DNA of 8,010 nt from Pseudomonadota bacterium (GTDB taxonomy: Bacteria; Pseudomonadota; Gammaproteobacteria; Steroidobacterales; Woeseiaceae). The first letter of the stretch is position 1. Every line of letters starts with the position of its first letter. The notes below the pieces were generated by a model that made no database searches, was not told the DNA's origin, and worked only from the letters and a program-made list of their open reading frames with translations. The stretch spans positions 1 to 8,010 of the forward strand of contig JADFKA010000073.1 of NCBI GenBank assembly GCA_022565135.1, written 5' to 3'. This document shows, piece after piece, positions 1 to 5,743 of the stretch. The position numbers and the translations under genes were made by a program.

Positions 1-1
1 G

Positions 2-655
2 TCGGTGGACCAGCACGGCGAATGGCACCTGACACTGTTCGTGCCGCAAGGTCGCGTGGCTGACGTCGGTGACCGCAAGATGATGAGTGCTTTGGCGGAA
101 ATCGCGAAAGTGCATCAGGGCACATTTCGATTGACGGCAAACCAAAACGTCATCATCAGTGGCGTTCCTGCAAAGAAAAAGCTACAGATCGAGAACTTAT
201 TGCAAAGCCACGGCGTCAAACCAGCGCAGAAAATTTCTCCGTTACGCCAACAGGCGCTGGCTTGCGTCGCGTTCCCGACCTGCGGCCTGGCAATGGCCGA
301 GGCCGAACGATACCTGCCCGACCTCCTGGAACAAGTGGAGTCGCTGCTGGCGAAACACAGCCTGATCGAGGAGCCAATATCGCTGCGCATCACGGGATGC
401 CCGAATGGCTGCGCCCGACCTTACCTGGCCGAGATCGCGTTGGTCGGCAAGGCGCCCGGGCAATACAGTCTGTTCCTGGGCGGCGACAGCAACGGCACAC
501 GCCTGAACACGCTGACACACGAAAACGTCAACGAATCGCAGATTCTCGACATTCTCGATCAATGGCTGACTTCATTCGTTGAGCAACGACGGGCCAATGA
601 ATCTTTTGGTGACTTCATTGATCGCCACAATTATTCGCTTGCGGAGATAAACTGA
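2..655 (+). CDS. cysI: Sulfite reductase [NADPH] hemoprotein beta-component, C-terminal part (5' end outside window)
   Basis: CysI carries the siroheme and 4Fe-4S cluster that perform the six-electron reduction of sulfite to sulfide in the cytoplasm. The reading frame is open to the left edge, so the GTG at position 5 is an internal valine and not a start. The visible part, about 217 residues, is the C-terminal half. Numbering from that codon, the four cluster-binding cysteines are present: the pair in CVAFPTC (C87, C93) and the pair in GCPNGC (C132, C136). The last of these is also expected to ligate the siroheme iron. The segment LVGKAPGQYSLFLGG after them matches the E. coli CysI family closely. 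The stop codon overlaps the cysH start (TGATG), so the two are translationally coupled members of one operon. A flavoprotein subunit, cysJ, would be expected upstream, but this is not visible. Confidence 0.96.
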   Translation, partial: SVDQHGEWHLTLFVPQGRVADVGDRKMMSALAEIAKVHQGTFRLTANQNVIISGVPAKKKLQIENLLQSHGVKPAQKISPLRQQALACVAFPTCGLAMAEAERYLPDLLEQVESLLAKHSLIEEPISLRITGCPNGCARPYLAEIALVGKAPGQYSLFLGGDSNGTRLNTLTHENVNESQILDILDQWLTSFVEQRRANESFGDFIDRHNYSLAEIN

Positions 656-1413
656 TGGCAGCCTGCGCAAGCGTAATTCCATGCATTACCCATGACGACG
701 ACGCATCGCGGCAGCTTGCCCTCGATCACTGCAATGCAGTGTTCAAAAAGCTGAGCGCGCAGGAGCGAGTCCGTTGGTCGCTCGAGAATTTACCCGGTCA
801 GCACGTAGTCAGCTCCAGTTTTGGAGCGCAGGCCGCGGTATCACTGCATTTACTCTCACAGCAGCAATCGAACATACCGGTCATTCTGATCGACACGGGT
901 TACCTGTTTCCCGAGACCTATCGCTTTATCGATCAGTTGACCGAGAAACTGGACCTGAATGTGCAGGTGTTTCGTGCGGATGTATCGCCGCACTGGCAAG
1001 AGGCACGCTACGGCGAACGCTGGAACATGGGGCCGGAAGCGCTTGAAGAATACAACCAGCAGGTCAAAGTCGAGCCGATGAAACGCGCCCTCGACGAACT
1101 CGGCGTCGGTACCTGGTTTGCCGGACTGCGGCGCTCGCAGGCTCCAAGCCGTCAGAATACGCCATTCCTGGAGTGGTCAAGCGAGCGCTGGAAAGTTCAC
1201 CCGATCGCCGACTGGAGCGACAGGGACGTGCATCGATACCTTACGCAAAACGACCTGCCCTACCACCCGCTCTGGGAGCACGGCTACATCAGCATTGGTG
1301 ACTATCACACGACGCGTTCAATCCACGAGGTCAGCGAACAGGATCAGCTGCGCTTTTTCGGCATCAAGCGCGAATGTGGCATTCACGAAATTGGCAGTAC
1401 TCCGTCCACGTGA
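655..1413 (+). CDS. cysH: Phosphoadenosine phosphosulfate (PAPS) reductase, thioredoxin-dependent
   Basis: CysH reduces PAPS to sulfite and adenosine 3',5'-bisphosphate with electrons from thioredoxin or glutaredoxin. The 252-residue product is close to the E. coli protein (244 aa). The nucleotide-binding loop SSSFGAQAAVSLH lies at residues 53-65, followed by the conserved DTGYLFPETYRFID at 80-93 and WFAGLRRSQ at 154-162. The catalytic cysteine is C241 in RECGIHE near the C-terminus. The paired cysteines that hold the 4Fe-4S cluster of APS reductases are absent, which argues for PAPS rather than APS as substrate. The ATG overlaps the cysI stop by one base and has GGAG at 643-646, eight bases upstream. 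The final codons and the TGA stop lie in a hairpin shared with the convergent cysB gene. The last residues (IGSTPST) go a little beyond the E. coli end and are probably not functional. Confidence 0.96.
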   Translation: MAACASVIPCITHDDDASRQLALDHCNAVFKKLSAQERVRWSLENLPGQHVVSSSFGAQAAVSLHLLSQQQSNIPVILIDTGYLFPETYRFIDQLTEKLDLNVQVFRADVSPHWQEARYGERWNMGPEALEEYNQQVKVEPMKRALDELGVGTWFAGLRRSQAPSRQNTPFLEWSSERWKVHPIADWSDRDVHRYLTQNDLPYHPLWEHGYISIGDYHTTRSIHEVSEQDQLRFFGIKRECGIHEIGSTPST

Positions 1414-1428
1414 TATTGACGGAGTACT
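1396..1428. terminator. Shared 3' hairpin between convergent cysH and cysB (possible bidirectional terminator or RNA 3' end)
   Basis: A perfect 11-bp inverted repeat, AGTACTCCGTC at 1396-1406 and GACGGAGTACT at 1418-1428, encloses an 11-base loop. The cysH stop (1411-1413) lies in the loop and the cysB stop (complement of 1427-1429) lies in the right arm, so both messages end inside the structure. Neither strand has a run of U after the stem, so it is not a canonical intrinsic terminator. It may act with Rho or protect the 3' ends from exonucleases. The inverted repeat is seen directly; the role is inferred. Confidence 0.55.
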
Positions 1429-2437
1429 AGGCGGCGGCCGCAATGCCCTGCTCGCAACCGGAGCGCGTTGGCAGGTCAACTTTCTTCGCAAGCTCGTCGA
1501 CGACCTGCTGTGAATCCGCCGTGGTCGCCAGCTCAATGAATTCTCGCGGCCAGTTTGGCGCAAACAGCGCGATGAAATCGAGCATGTAGCGACGCAGAGC
1601 ACGATCACGTGGCATACCGATCCAGGTCGTTACAGTCGGAAACATTCCCCTCGCGCATGTGGCGTGCAAATCCTCAAGATCCTCACACAGGATCGCCATC
1701 GGTGCGATGACCCCGACACCCATACCCATGCGCACATAGGTCTTGATGACGTCGGCATCACGCGCGGTAAACACAACATTCGGCTGCAACTGCTGCTCAG
1801 CAAAAGCACGCAGGAAACTTGACTCCCGATTCGAGCTGAACACATAAGTGATCAACGGATGCTCCGCGAGAGCTGCTAGCGACAGTTCGTGTTGTGATGT
1901 TGCAAGCGGATGATCTTTCTTGGTAAGTACGATCCGATCCCAGTGAAAACACGGCAACAAGTTGAGTTCCGGAAACAGCGATTGCGAGTCCGTCGCGATC
2001 GCGAAATCGACACGGCCCTCGGCGACCAGGGCCGCGATCTGCTCCGACGAACCCTGGTGCAGCTCAAGGTTGACCTTGGGATAACGTTCATGGAATTGGC
2101 TGATGACATCCGGCAACACGTAGCGCGCCTGGGTGTTGGTCGTCGCTATGGACAGCGTGCCTTCCTGCTCGGCCATCAGATCCTGCCCGACACTGCGGAT
2201 ATTGTCGACGTCGCGCAGTATCTTGCGAGCGTATGCCACGATCGTTGAACCGGCGGGCGTGATGGCAACCAGCGATTTACCCTTGCGGGAAAATATCTGT
2301 ACGCCGACTTCCTGCTCGAGCTGCCGGAGCTGCTTGCTGATACCTGGCTGGCTCGTATACAGGCGATCTGCCGCCGCCGTGATATTCAGGCCATTGTCCA
2401 CGACACCGAGTAAGTATTTCAATTGAATTAATGTCAT
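1427..2437 (-). CDS. cysB: LysR-type transcriptional regulator CysB, activator of sulfur assimilation
   Basis: CysB activates the cysteine regulon when bound by N-acetylserine or O-acetylserine and is antagonised by sulfide or thiosulfate. The 336-residue product aligns with E. coli CysB (324 aa) with almost no gaps. The N-terminal winged helix-turn-helix (residues 1-60) includes LYTSQPGISKQLRQLE at 26-41. The effector domain has ATTNTQARY at 98-106, giving T100, T102 and Q103 of the inducer pocket, then T149 (DFAIAT) and W166 (CFHW). The E. coli T202 position is Ser, a conservative change. ARDADVIKTYVRMGMGVGVIA follows. These shared pocket residues favour CysB over other LysR proteins; the paralogue Cbl is the main alternative. 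The ATG at 2437 has AGGA about nine bases upstream. It is convergent with cysH. Its leader holds a Cys-codon ORF and an intrinsic terminator, suggesting attenuation control. Confidence 0.93.
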   Translation of the reverse strand: MTLIQLKYLLGVVDNGLNITAAADRLYTSQPGISKQLRQLEQEVGVQIFSRKGKSLVAITPAGSTIVAYARKILRDVDNIRSVGQDLMAEQEGTLSIATTNTQARYVLPDVISQFHERYPKVNLELHQGSSEQIAALVAEGRVDFAIATDSQSLFPELNLLPCFHWDRIVLTKKDHPLATSQHELSLAALAEHPLITYVFSSNRESSFLRAFAEQQLQPNVVFTARDADVIKTYVRMGMGVGVIAPMAILCEDLEDLHATCARGMFPTVTTWIGMPRDRALRRYMLDFIALFAPNWPREFIELATTADSQQVVDELAKKVDLPTRSGCEQGIAAAA

Positions 2438-2465
2438 ACCGATTTTTCCTGTGCGTATTCAATAT

Positions 2466-2500
2466 AAAAAAAGCCGCCAATCTTTCGATTTGGCGGCTTT
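2466..2500 (-). terminator. Intrinsic terminator in the cysB leader (attenuator terminator)
   Basis: Read on the minus strand, AAAGCCGCC (2500-2492) pairs with GGCGGCUUU (2478-2470). With one bulged A the stem continues through AAUC/GAUU closed by a GAAA tetraloop (2486-2483). Seven U residues follow (2472-2466; the first three also sit at the base of the stem). The U-run is on the minus strand only, so it terminates transcription heading into cysB, whose start lies about 30 bases further on. No full-length gene on this strand ends here; the only thing it can end is the short leader transcript. Known attenuators have exactly this placement. Confidence 0.88.
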
Positions 2501-2568
2501 AAGTGTTCGTCGCTTCGTATTTCAGTAATACACGCGCACTAATGCCGCCGATGGTCCCGGCAGCAACA
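2470..2568 (-). promoter_or_regulatory. Predicted cysteine-responsive transcription attenuator of cysB
   Basis: Four RNA segments can form mutually exclusive pairs. Segment 1 (2565-2559, UGCUGCC) is made of two Cys codons and pairs fully, with one G-U, to segment 2 (2549-2543, GGCGGCA). Segment 2 can instead pair with segment 3, the 5' arm of the terminator: GGCGGC (2549-2544) with GCCGCC (2497-2492), then an A-A mismatch and U-A, U-A, A-U, G-U (2542-2539 with 2499-2502). Segment 3 otherwise pairs with segment 4 to form the terminator. A ribosome stalled at the first Cys codon would cover segment 1 and free segment 2, giving antitermination. A ribosome reaching the stop codon (2541-2539) would cover segment 2 and let the terminator form. 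The pairings are read from the sequence; the mechanism is inferred by analogy with trp and his attenuators. Confidence 0.75.
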
Positions 2569-2601
2569 CATCATCATCGCGTTTTCGACTGAGTACTTCA
2601 T
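2539..2601 (-). CDS. Putative cysB leader peptide, 20 aa with Met-Met-Met-Cys-Cys-Cys
   Basis: The 20-codon ORF runs from ATG at 2601 to TAG at 2541-2539. It encodes MKYSVENA, then three Met (residues 9-11, ATG ATG ATG), three Cys (residues 12-14, TGT TGC TGC), then RDHRRH. Tandem codons for an end-product amino acid, directly ahead of a terminator and a gene of the matching pathway, are the hallmark of attenuator leader peptides. The predicted promoter places the transcript start only a few bases before the ATG, so translation may be leaderless or nearly so. A weak CGGA lies six bases upstream if a longer transcript exists. The peptide itself probably has no function; it serves as a ribosome sensor of Cys-tRNA and possibly Met-tRNA. 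Polycysteine leaders are known from mycobacteria. It is too short for codon statistics, so the case rests on context and RNA pairing. Confidence 0.72.
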   Translation of the reverse strand: MKYSVENAMMMCCCRDHRRH

Positions 2602-2610
2602 GCTGTATCC

Positions 2611-2640
2611 GATATAAACACTGTACGGATGGCGAGTCAA
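2611..2640 (-). promoter_or_regulatory. Predicted sigma70 promoter of the cysB leader transcript
   Basis: On the minus strand TTGACT (2640-2635) is a near-consensus -35 box. It is followed after 17 or 18 bases by TTATAT (2617-2612) or TATATC (2616-2611). Transcription would start around 2603-2606, just before the leader-peptide ATG at 2601. A second possible pair upstream, TTGAAC with TATATT about 19 bases later, would give a leader some 30 bases longer. The -10 boxes are imperfect, so the exact start is uncertain. Confidence 0.5.
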
Positions 2641-2696
2641 ATATAACCCGCCAACTGTTGAGGTGTTCAATTTGTTCGTTCTTGGTCCTTATGCCC

Positions 2697-2727
2697 TTGA
2701 CGTCTGGTTGCCAAAGAAATCGATATT
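2697..2727 (+). promoter_or_regulatory. Weak candidate promoter for cysG
   Basis: TTGACG (2697-2702) and GATATT (2722-2727) are separated by 19 bases and lie 54 bases before the cysG start. The spacing is longer than ideal and the -10 is only a 4/6 match, as might suit an activator-dependent promoter. CysB binding is plausible here, but I cannot define a site. The rest of the gap between the cysB leader and cysG shows nothing else that I recognise. Confidence 0.3.
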
Positions 2728-2780
2728 TTCAATGGCCGCGGCAGCTGGTTATGGTCGAACTGAGGCTCTGAGGAAAGAAT

Positions 2781-4244
2781 TTGGATCGTTTGCCGATATT
2801 CTTGAAACTGACAAATAAACCCTGCCTGGTTGTCGGCGGAGGCACCGTTGCCGAGCGCAAAGTTCGCTTGCTGCAACGCACTGGAGCAAAGATCAGTGTC
2901 CTCGCATCGTCTGTCACCGAATCGCTGCAGGCGCAGATTGACTTGGGTCGCATCACCTATTTTCCCGAGCAATACAGTGACGCCGTTGGCGCAGGTTTCT
3001 GGTTAATCATCGCCGCTACGGACGACGAATCGCTCAATCATCGAATTGCAATGGACGCCGACGTCGCTGGACGATTCTGCAACGTCGTGGACGATAACGC
3101 GGCATCCTCTTTCATTTTGCCCGCAATCGTCGATCGCTCGCCAATAATCGTGGCGATCGGCACAGAGGGCAACGCACCAGTGCTCGCGCAGCAATTGAAG
3201 AACCGCATAGAGGCTTGGATACCGCAAAGGATCGGAGATCTGGCTGCGCAGGCCGGCCGTTGGCGCGACTTGGTCAAGAAGCGATTTGGGAGCCTGCGAG
3301 AACGCCGCCGGTTTTGGCAGCGGTTTTTCACGGGTCCAATAGCAGAGCATTTGCTGGCAGGCCGGCAAGTCGCTGCAGAAAAAGCGATGCGGGCGGAACT
3401 TGTGGGCGAGATTACGGACGATAAGGAATCACAAGGCGAAGCATGGATCGTCGGCGCCGGCCCTGGAGACCCAGGTCTGGTTACACTTCGCGGGCAGCAA
3501 TTAATCGGCCGCGCCGACGTTGTGCTTTACGATCGACTCGTGTCCAAGCCGATACTCGACTTCGCGCGCAAGGAAGCCGAATTGATCCCCGTTGGCAAAC
3601 GCGCCGGCTCGCAGGAGATGTCGCAAACGGAAATTAACGAACTGCTGGTCGAGCTCGTGCGTGAAGGCAATCGCGTTTGCCGTCTCAAGGGCGGCGACCC
3701 ATTCGTGTTTGGCCGAGGTGGTGAAGAGGCGTTGTCGCTGGCAAACGCAGGACTGCCGTTTCAAATCGTCCCAGGGATTTCGGCGGCATTGGGCTGCGCT
3801 GCCTATGCAGGCATTCCCCTCACATTGCGCGGTGTCAGCGGCAGCGTGACATTGGCGACGGCGAAGCTCAGTAACGACCTCGGTCCCGACTGGCCACAGC
3901 TCTTGAACTCGGGGCACACGCTGGCCCTCTACATGGGCGTCGGTTCGATTGCTGATATCAGACGGCAGCTAAAGGATGGCGGTGTGTCGCCAGACCTCCC
4001 CGTGGCCATTGTCGAAAACGGCACTACCTCGCGGCAACGTACGATCCTGAGTTCGGCCGCTTGCATCGATGACGATGCGAAAAAAGCGAATATTGTTTCA
4101 CCTGCAATGATCTTTATCGGCAAGTCGGTAGGGGCGGCCGAACACCTGCAGTGGTTCGACGGACAAACGGTAAACAGTGATGTAGTACTTGACGACCTGC
4201 ACACTTCACACATAGACTACCTACGACTCATCGAGACCGGCTGA
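2781..4244 (+). CDS. cysG: Siroheme synthase CysG (uroporphyrinogen-III C-methyltransferase / precorrin-2 dehydrogenase / sirohydrochlorin ferrochelatase)
   Basis: CysG makes siroheme, the cofactor of CysI, from uroporphyrinogen III. The 487 residues contain both modules. The N-terminal dehydrogenase/chelatase has the NAD-binding VVGGGTVAERK at 17-27 and NVVDD at 101-105, with D104 matching the E. coli catalytic Asp. The C-terminal methyltransferase has VGAGPGDPGLVTL at 224-236, LYDRLVS at 249-255, RLKGGDPFVFGRGGEE at 301-316 and VENGT at 411-415. The start is TTG at 2781: an in-frame TGA lies just upstream, AGGA is at 2771-2774, and the product begins MDRLPIF as E. coli begins MDHLPIF. At the regulatory Ser128 of the E. 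coli protein this one has Thr. The C-terminus extends about 25 residues past the E. coli end, and that stretch also carries a promoter-like sequence and the 5' strand of a SAM-I riboswitch. Confidence 0.96.
   Translation: MDRLPIFLKLTNKPCLVVGGGTVAERKVRLLQRTGAKISVLASSVTESLQAQIDLGRITYFPEQYSDAVGAGFWLIIAATDDESLNHRIAMDADVAGRFCNVVDDNAASSFILPAIVDRSPIIVAIGTEGNAPVLAQQLKNRIEAWIPQRIGDLAAQAGRWRDLVKKRFGSLRERRRFWQRFFTGPIAEHLLAGRQVAAEKAMRAELVGEITDDKESQGEAWIVGAGPGDPGLVTLRGQQLIGRADVVLYDRLVSKPILDFARKEAELIPVGKRAGSQEMSQTEINELLVELVREGNRVCRLKGGDPFVFGRGGEEALSLANAGLPFQIVPGISAALGCAAYAGIPLTLRGVSGSVTLATAKLSNDLGPDWPQLLNSGHTLALYMGVGSIADIRRQLKDGGVSPDLPVAIVENGTTSRQRTILSSAACIDDDAKKANIVSPAMIFIGKSVGAAEHLQWFDGQTVNSDVVLDDLHTSHIDYLRLIETG
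4189..4218 (+). promoter_or_regulatory. Candidate internal promoter for the metB riboswitch transcript, within the 3' end of cysG
   Basis: TTGACG (4189-4194) and TAGACT (4213-4218) are separated by 18 bases. The predicted transcription start, about 4224-4226, falls at the beginning of riboswitch helix P1. This would give metB its own SAM-controlled transcript, independent of cysG read-through. The -10 is only a 4/6 match. Confidence 0.4.
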
Positions 4245-4348
4245 GGGTAAGGCCCAGCGATGCCGGGGCAACCTCCAGGACTAACCATCCGGGAAAGGTG
4301 CCAACTCCTGCGGTGACCATCAGGATCACCGAGAGATGAGTGTCGTAG
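4221..4348 (+). ncRNA. SAM-I (S-box) riboswitch upstream of metB
   Basis: This RNA binds S-adenosylmethionine and represses downstream methionine genes. The class signature is visible in order: CUCAUCGAGA (P1/J1-2, from 4228), GAGGG (4243-4247), GGCCC (4251-4255), GGGGCAACC (4265-4273), AAAGGUGCCAACUCC (4294-4308), helix P4 GGUGA/UCACC (4312-4316 with 4326-4330) and the closing GAGAGAUGAG (4331-4340). P1 pairs ACUCAUC (4226-4232) with GAUGAGU (4335-4341) and can extend by CUACG (4221-4225) with CGUAG (4344-4348) across a two-base bulge. The 5' strand of P1 encodes the last residues of CysG. The next gene is metB, a typical SAM-I target. The class assignment rests on recognised conserved blocks. 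Confidence 0.9.
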
Positions 4349-4442
4349 CAATACGCTGCCTCATAAGGGCAGAGAAAGGGCTCGACACACACTCCCTTGC
4401 GGGTTTCGCAGGGTTCCGATGAGAAGGACGATTATTGGAACC
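4336..4442 (+). promoter_or_regulatory. Expression platform between the SAM-I aptamer and metB
   Basis: AUGAG (4336-4340), part of the 3' strand of P1, can instead pair with CUCAU (4360-4364) around an inner CGUA-GCAA-UACG hairpin (4344-4355), giving an anti-P1 form. When P1 is closed, CUGCC (4356-4360) is free to pair with GGCAG (4368-4372). Further on, CCCU(U)GCG/CGCAGGG forms a hairpin near 4394-4413, and GGTTCC/GGAACC (4412-4417 and 4437-4442) can enclose AGAAGGA. I see no U-run, so control may be translational or Rho-dependent. The structures are by eye only. Confidence 0.45.
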
Positions 4443-4460
4443 AAATGTTGAGACCTGAAA

Positions 4461-5738
4461 ATGAAACACAGACCTGATGCAGCGACGATTGCCGTACGCG
4501 CGGCGATTGAAACGGATACGCAGCACGGAGCTGTTATCCCTCCCCTGTACCTCTCGTCCAATTTCGCATTTGCGAGATTTGGAGAAAAGCGTGACTACGA
4601 TTACACGCGATCGGGCAACCCGACACGTGACGCTTTGGCAGTGGCGCTGGCTGAACTGGAAGGCGGCGCCGGCGCCGTAATTACGTCGTCCGGCATGGCT
4701 GCTCTCACTCTGGTTTGCCATTTGCTTCGACCCGGCGATATCGTAATCGCGCCGCACGACTGCTATGGCGGCACCTATCGTCTGTTTGAGAGCCTCGCAG
4801 CGATGGGCCACTTCGAGGTACTGTTCGTCGATCAGACCAATGCCGATAGCCTTGCTCGAGCCTGCAAACGCAAGCCGAAAATGATATTGACCGAGACACC
4901 GTCGAATCCTCTGTTGCGCATTGTGGATATCGCGGCGACAGCTCAATTTGCGAAAGATTGCGGTGCCCTGTTGGTGGTGGACAACACCTTCTTGTCTCCG
5001 GCGCTGCAGAACCCGATCGCACACGGCGCTGATATCGTTATTCATTCCACAACGAAGTATATAAATGGCCACAGCGATGTTGTCGGCGGAGCAGTGATTG
5101 CGGCGACGGACGACCTGACTGAAAAACTCGCTTGGTGGGCCAATTGCCTCGGCATCACGGGCGCACCATTCGACAGCTTTCTGACATTGCGCGGCCTGCG
5201 CACTTTGCATGCGCGCATTCGCCAGCATGAAGAAAACGCACATGCGCTGGCCAATGTGCTGCTTGGTCAGCCGCAAATCGAGTGTGTTTACTACCCGGGC
5301 TTGCCCCATCACACCGGGCATGACATCGCCGCACGCCAGCAACGCGGCTTCGGCGGCATGTTGAGTTTCGAGATTCGAGGAGGCGACTCGGCCGTTCGGG
5401 CTTTTCTGAATCAACTAAGACATTTTTCGCTGGCCGAATCGCTTGGTGGTGTCGAGAGTCTCGTCTGCCACCCGGCTTCGATGACGCACGCTCCGGTACG
5501 GGCCGAAGCGCTTGAGAAAGCTGGCATCACAGCGGGGCTGATTCGGCTCTCGGTTGGGCTGGAATCCGCTGATGACCTTATCGACGACCTATTATCAGCA
5601 TTATCGACTGCGGGAAATGCTGCCACCCATCTGGCATCGTGTGAGAGTCATCCGTCGTCGTTGAGTGCGTCGACAAATGATATTGAGGACTTTGACTCAC
5701 CCGCCACAGGCAGGACGGCAAAGCGCTTAAGCGCCTGA
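4461..5738 (+). CDS. metB: Cystathionine gamma-synthase (PLP-dependent, Cys/Met metabolism family)
   Basis: MetB condenses cysteine with an activated homoserine (O-succinyl- or O-acetyl-) to give cystathionine, the first step moving sulfur from cysteine to methionine. The 425-residue product follows E. coli MetB closely through residue 387 or so. Motifs include DYTRSGNPTRD at 47-57, LEGGAGAVITSSGMAA at 66-81, APHDCYGGTYRLF at 97-109 and the PLP Asp in VVDNTFLSPALQNP at 172-185. The Schiff-base lysine is K199 in HSTTKYINGHSD, followed by WWANCLGITGAPFDS and SLAESLGGVESL. These favour MetB over MetC or MetZ, although substrate choice within the family is hard to read. The ATG at 4461 follows an in-frame TGA at 4449-4451, and only a weak ribosome site (GAG, 4450-4452) precedes it. 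The last 38 or so residues are a Ser/Thr-rich tail absent from E. coli. The gene sits under a SAM-I riboswitch. Confidence 0.95.
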   Translation: MKHRPDAATIAVRAAIETDTQHGAVIPPLYLSSNFAFARFGEKRDYDYTRSGNPTRDALAVALAELEGGAGAVITSSGMAALTLVCHLLRPGDIVIAPHDCYGGTYRLFESLAAMGHFEVLFVDQTNADSLARACKRKPKMILTETPSNPLLRIVDIAATAQFAKDCGALLVVDNTFLSPALQNPIAHGADIVIHSTTKYINGHSDVVGGAVIAATDDLTEKLAWWANCLGITGAPFDSFLTLRGLRTLHARIRQHEENAHALANVLLGQPQIECVYYPGLPHHTGHDIAARQQRGFGGMLSFEIRGGDSAVRAFLNQLRHFSLAESLGGVESLVCHPASMTHAPVRAEALEKAGITAGLIRLSVGLESADDLIDDLLSALSTAGNAATHLASCESHPSSLSASTNDIEDFDSPATGRTAKRLSA

Positions 5739-5743
5739 ATTCG

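Noticed and set aside
2732..2818. Short plus-strand ORF starting ATG GCC GCG before cysG
   Set aside because: No ribosome site is convincing, it runs out of frame into cysG, and nothing about its sequence suggests a leader or a toxin-like peptide.
2667..2972. Minus-strand open frame over the cysG start, a possible gene ending at the cysB leader terminator
   Set aside because: It mostly mirrors the CysG N-terminal coding sequence, ends 170 bases before the terminator and shows no family features. The leader attenuator explains the terminator better.
4326..5414. Long open frame of 362 codons on the minus strand across the metB leader and gene
   Set aside because: It is antisense to metB, whose homology is unambiguous along its whole length. 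The antisense product is rich in Arg and Cys and has no recognisable domain.
5723..5734. 12-bp palindrome GCGCTTAAGCGC at the end of metB as a terminator or operator
   Set aside because: The stem is only 4 bp around a TTAA loop with no U-run. It lies within coding sequence and is too small to support a call.
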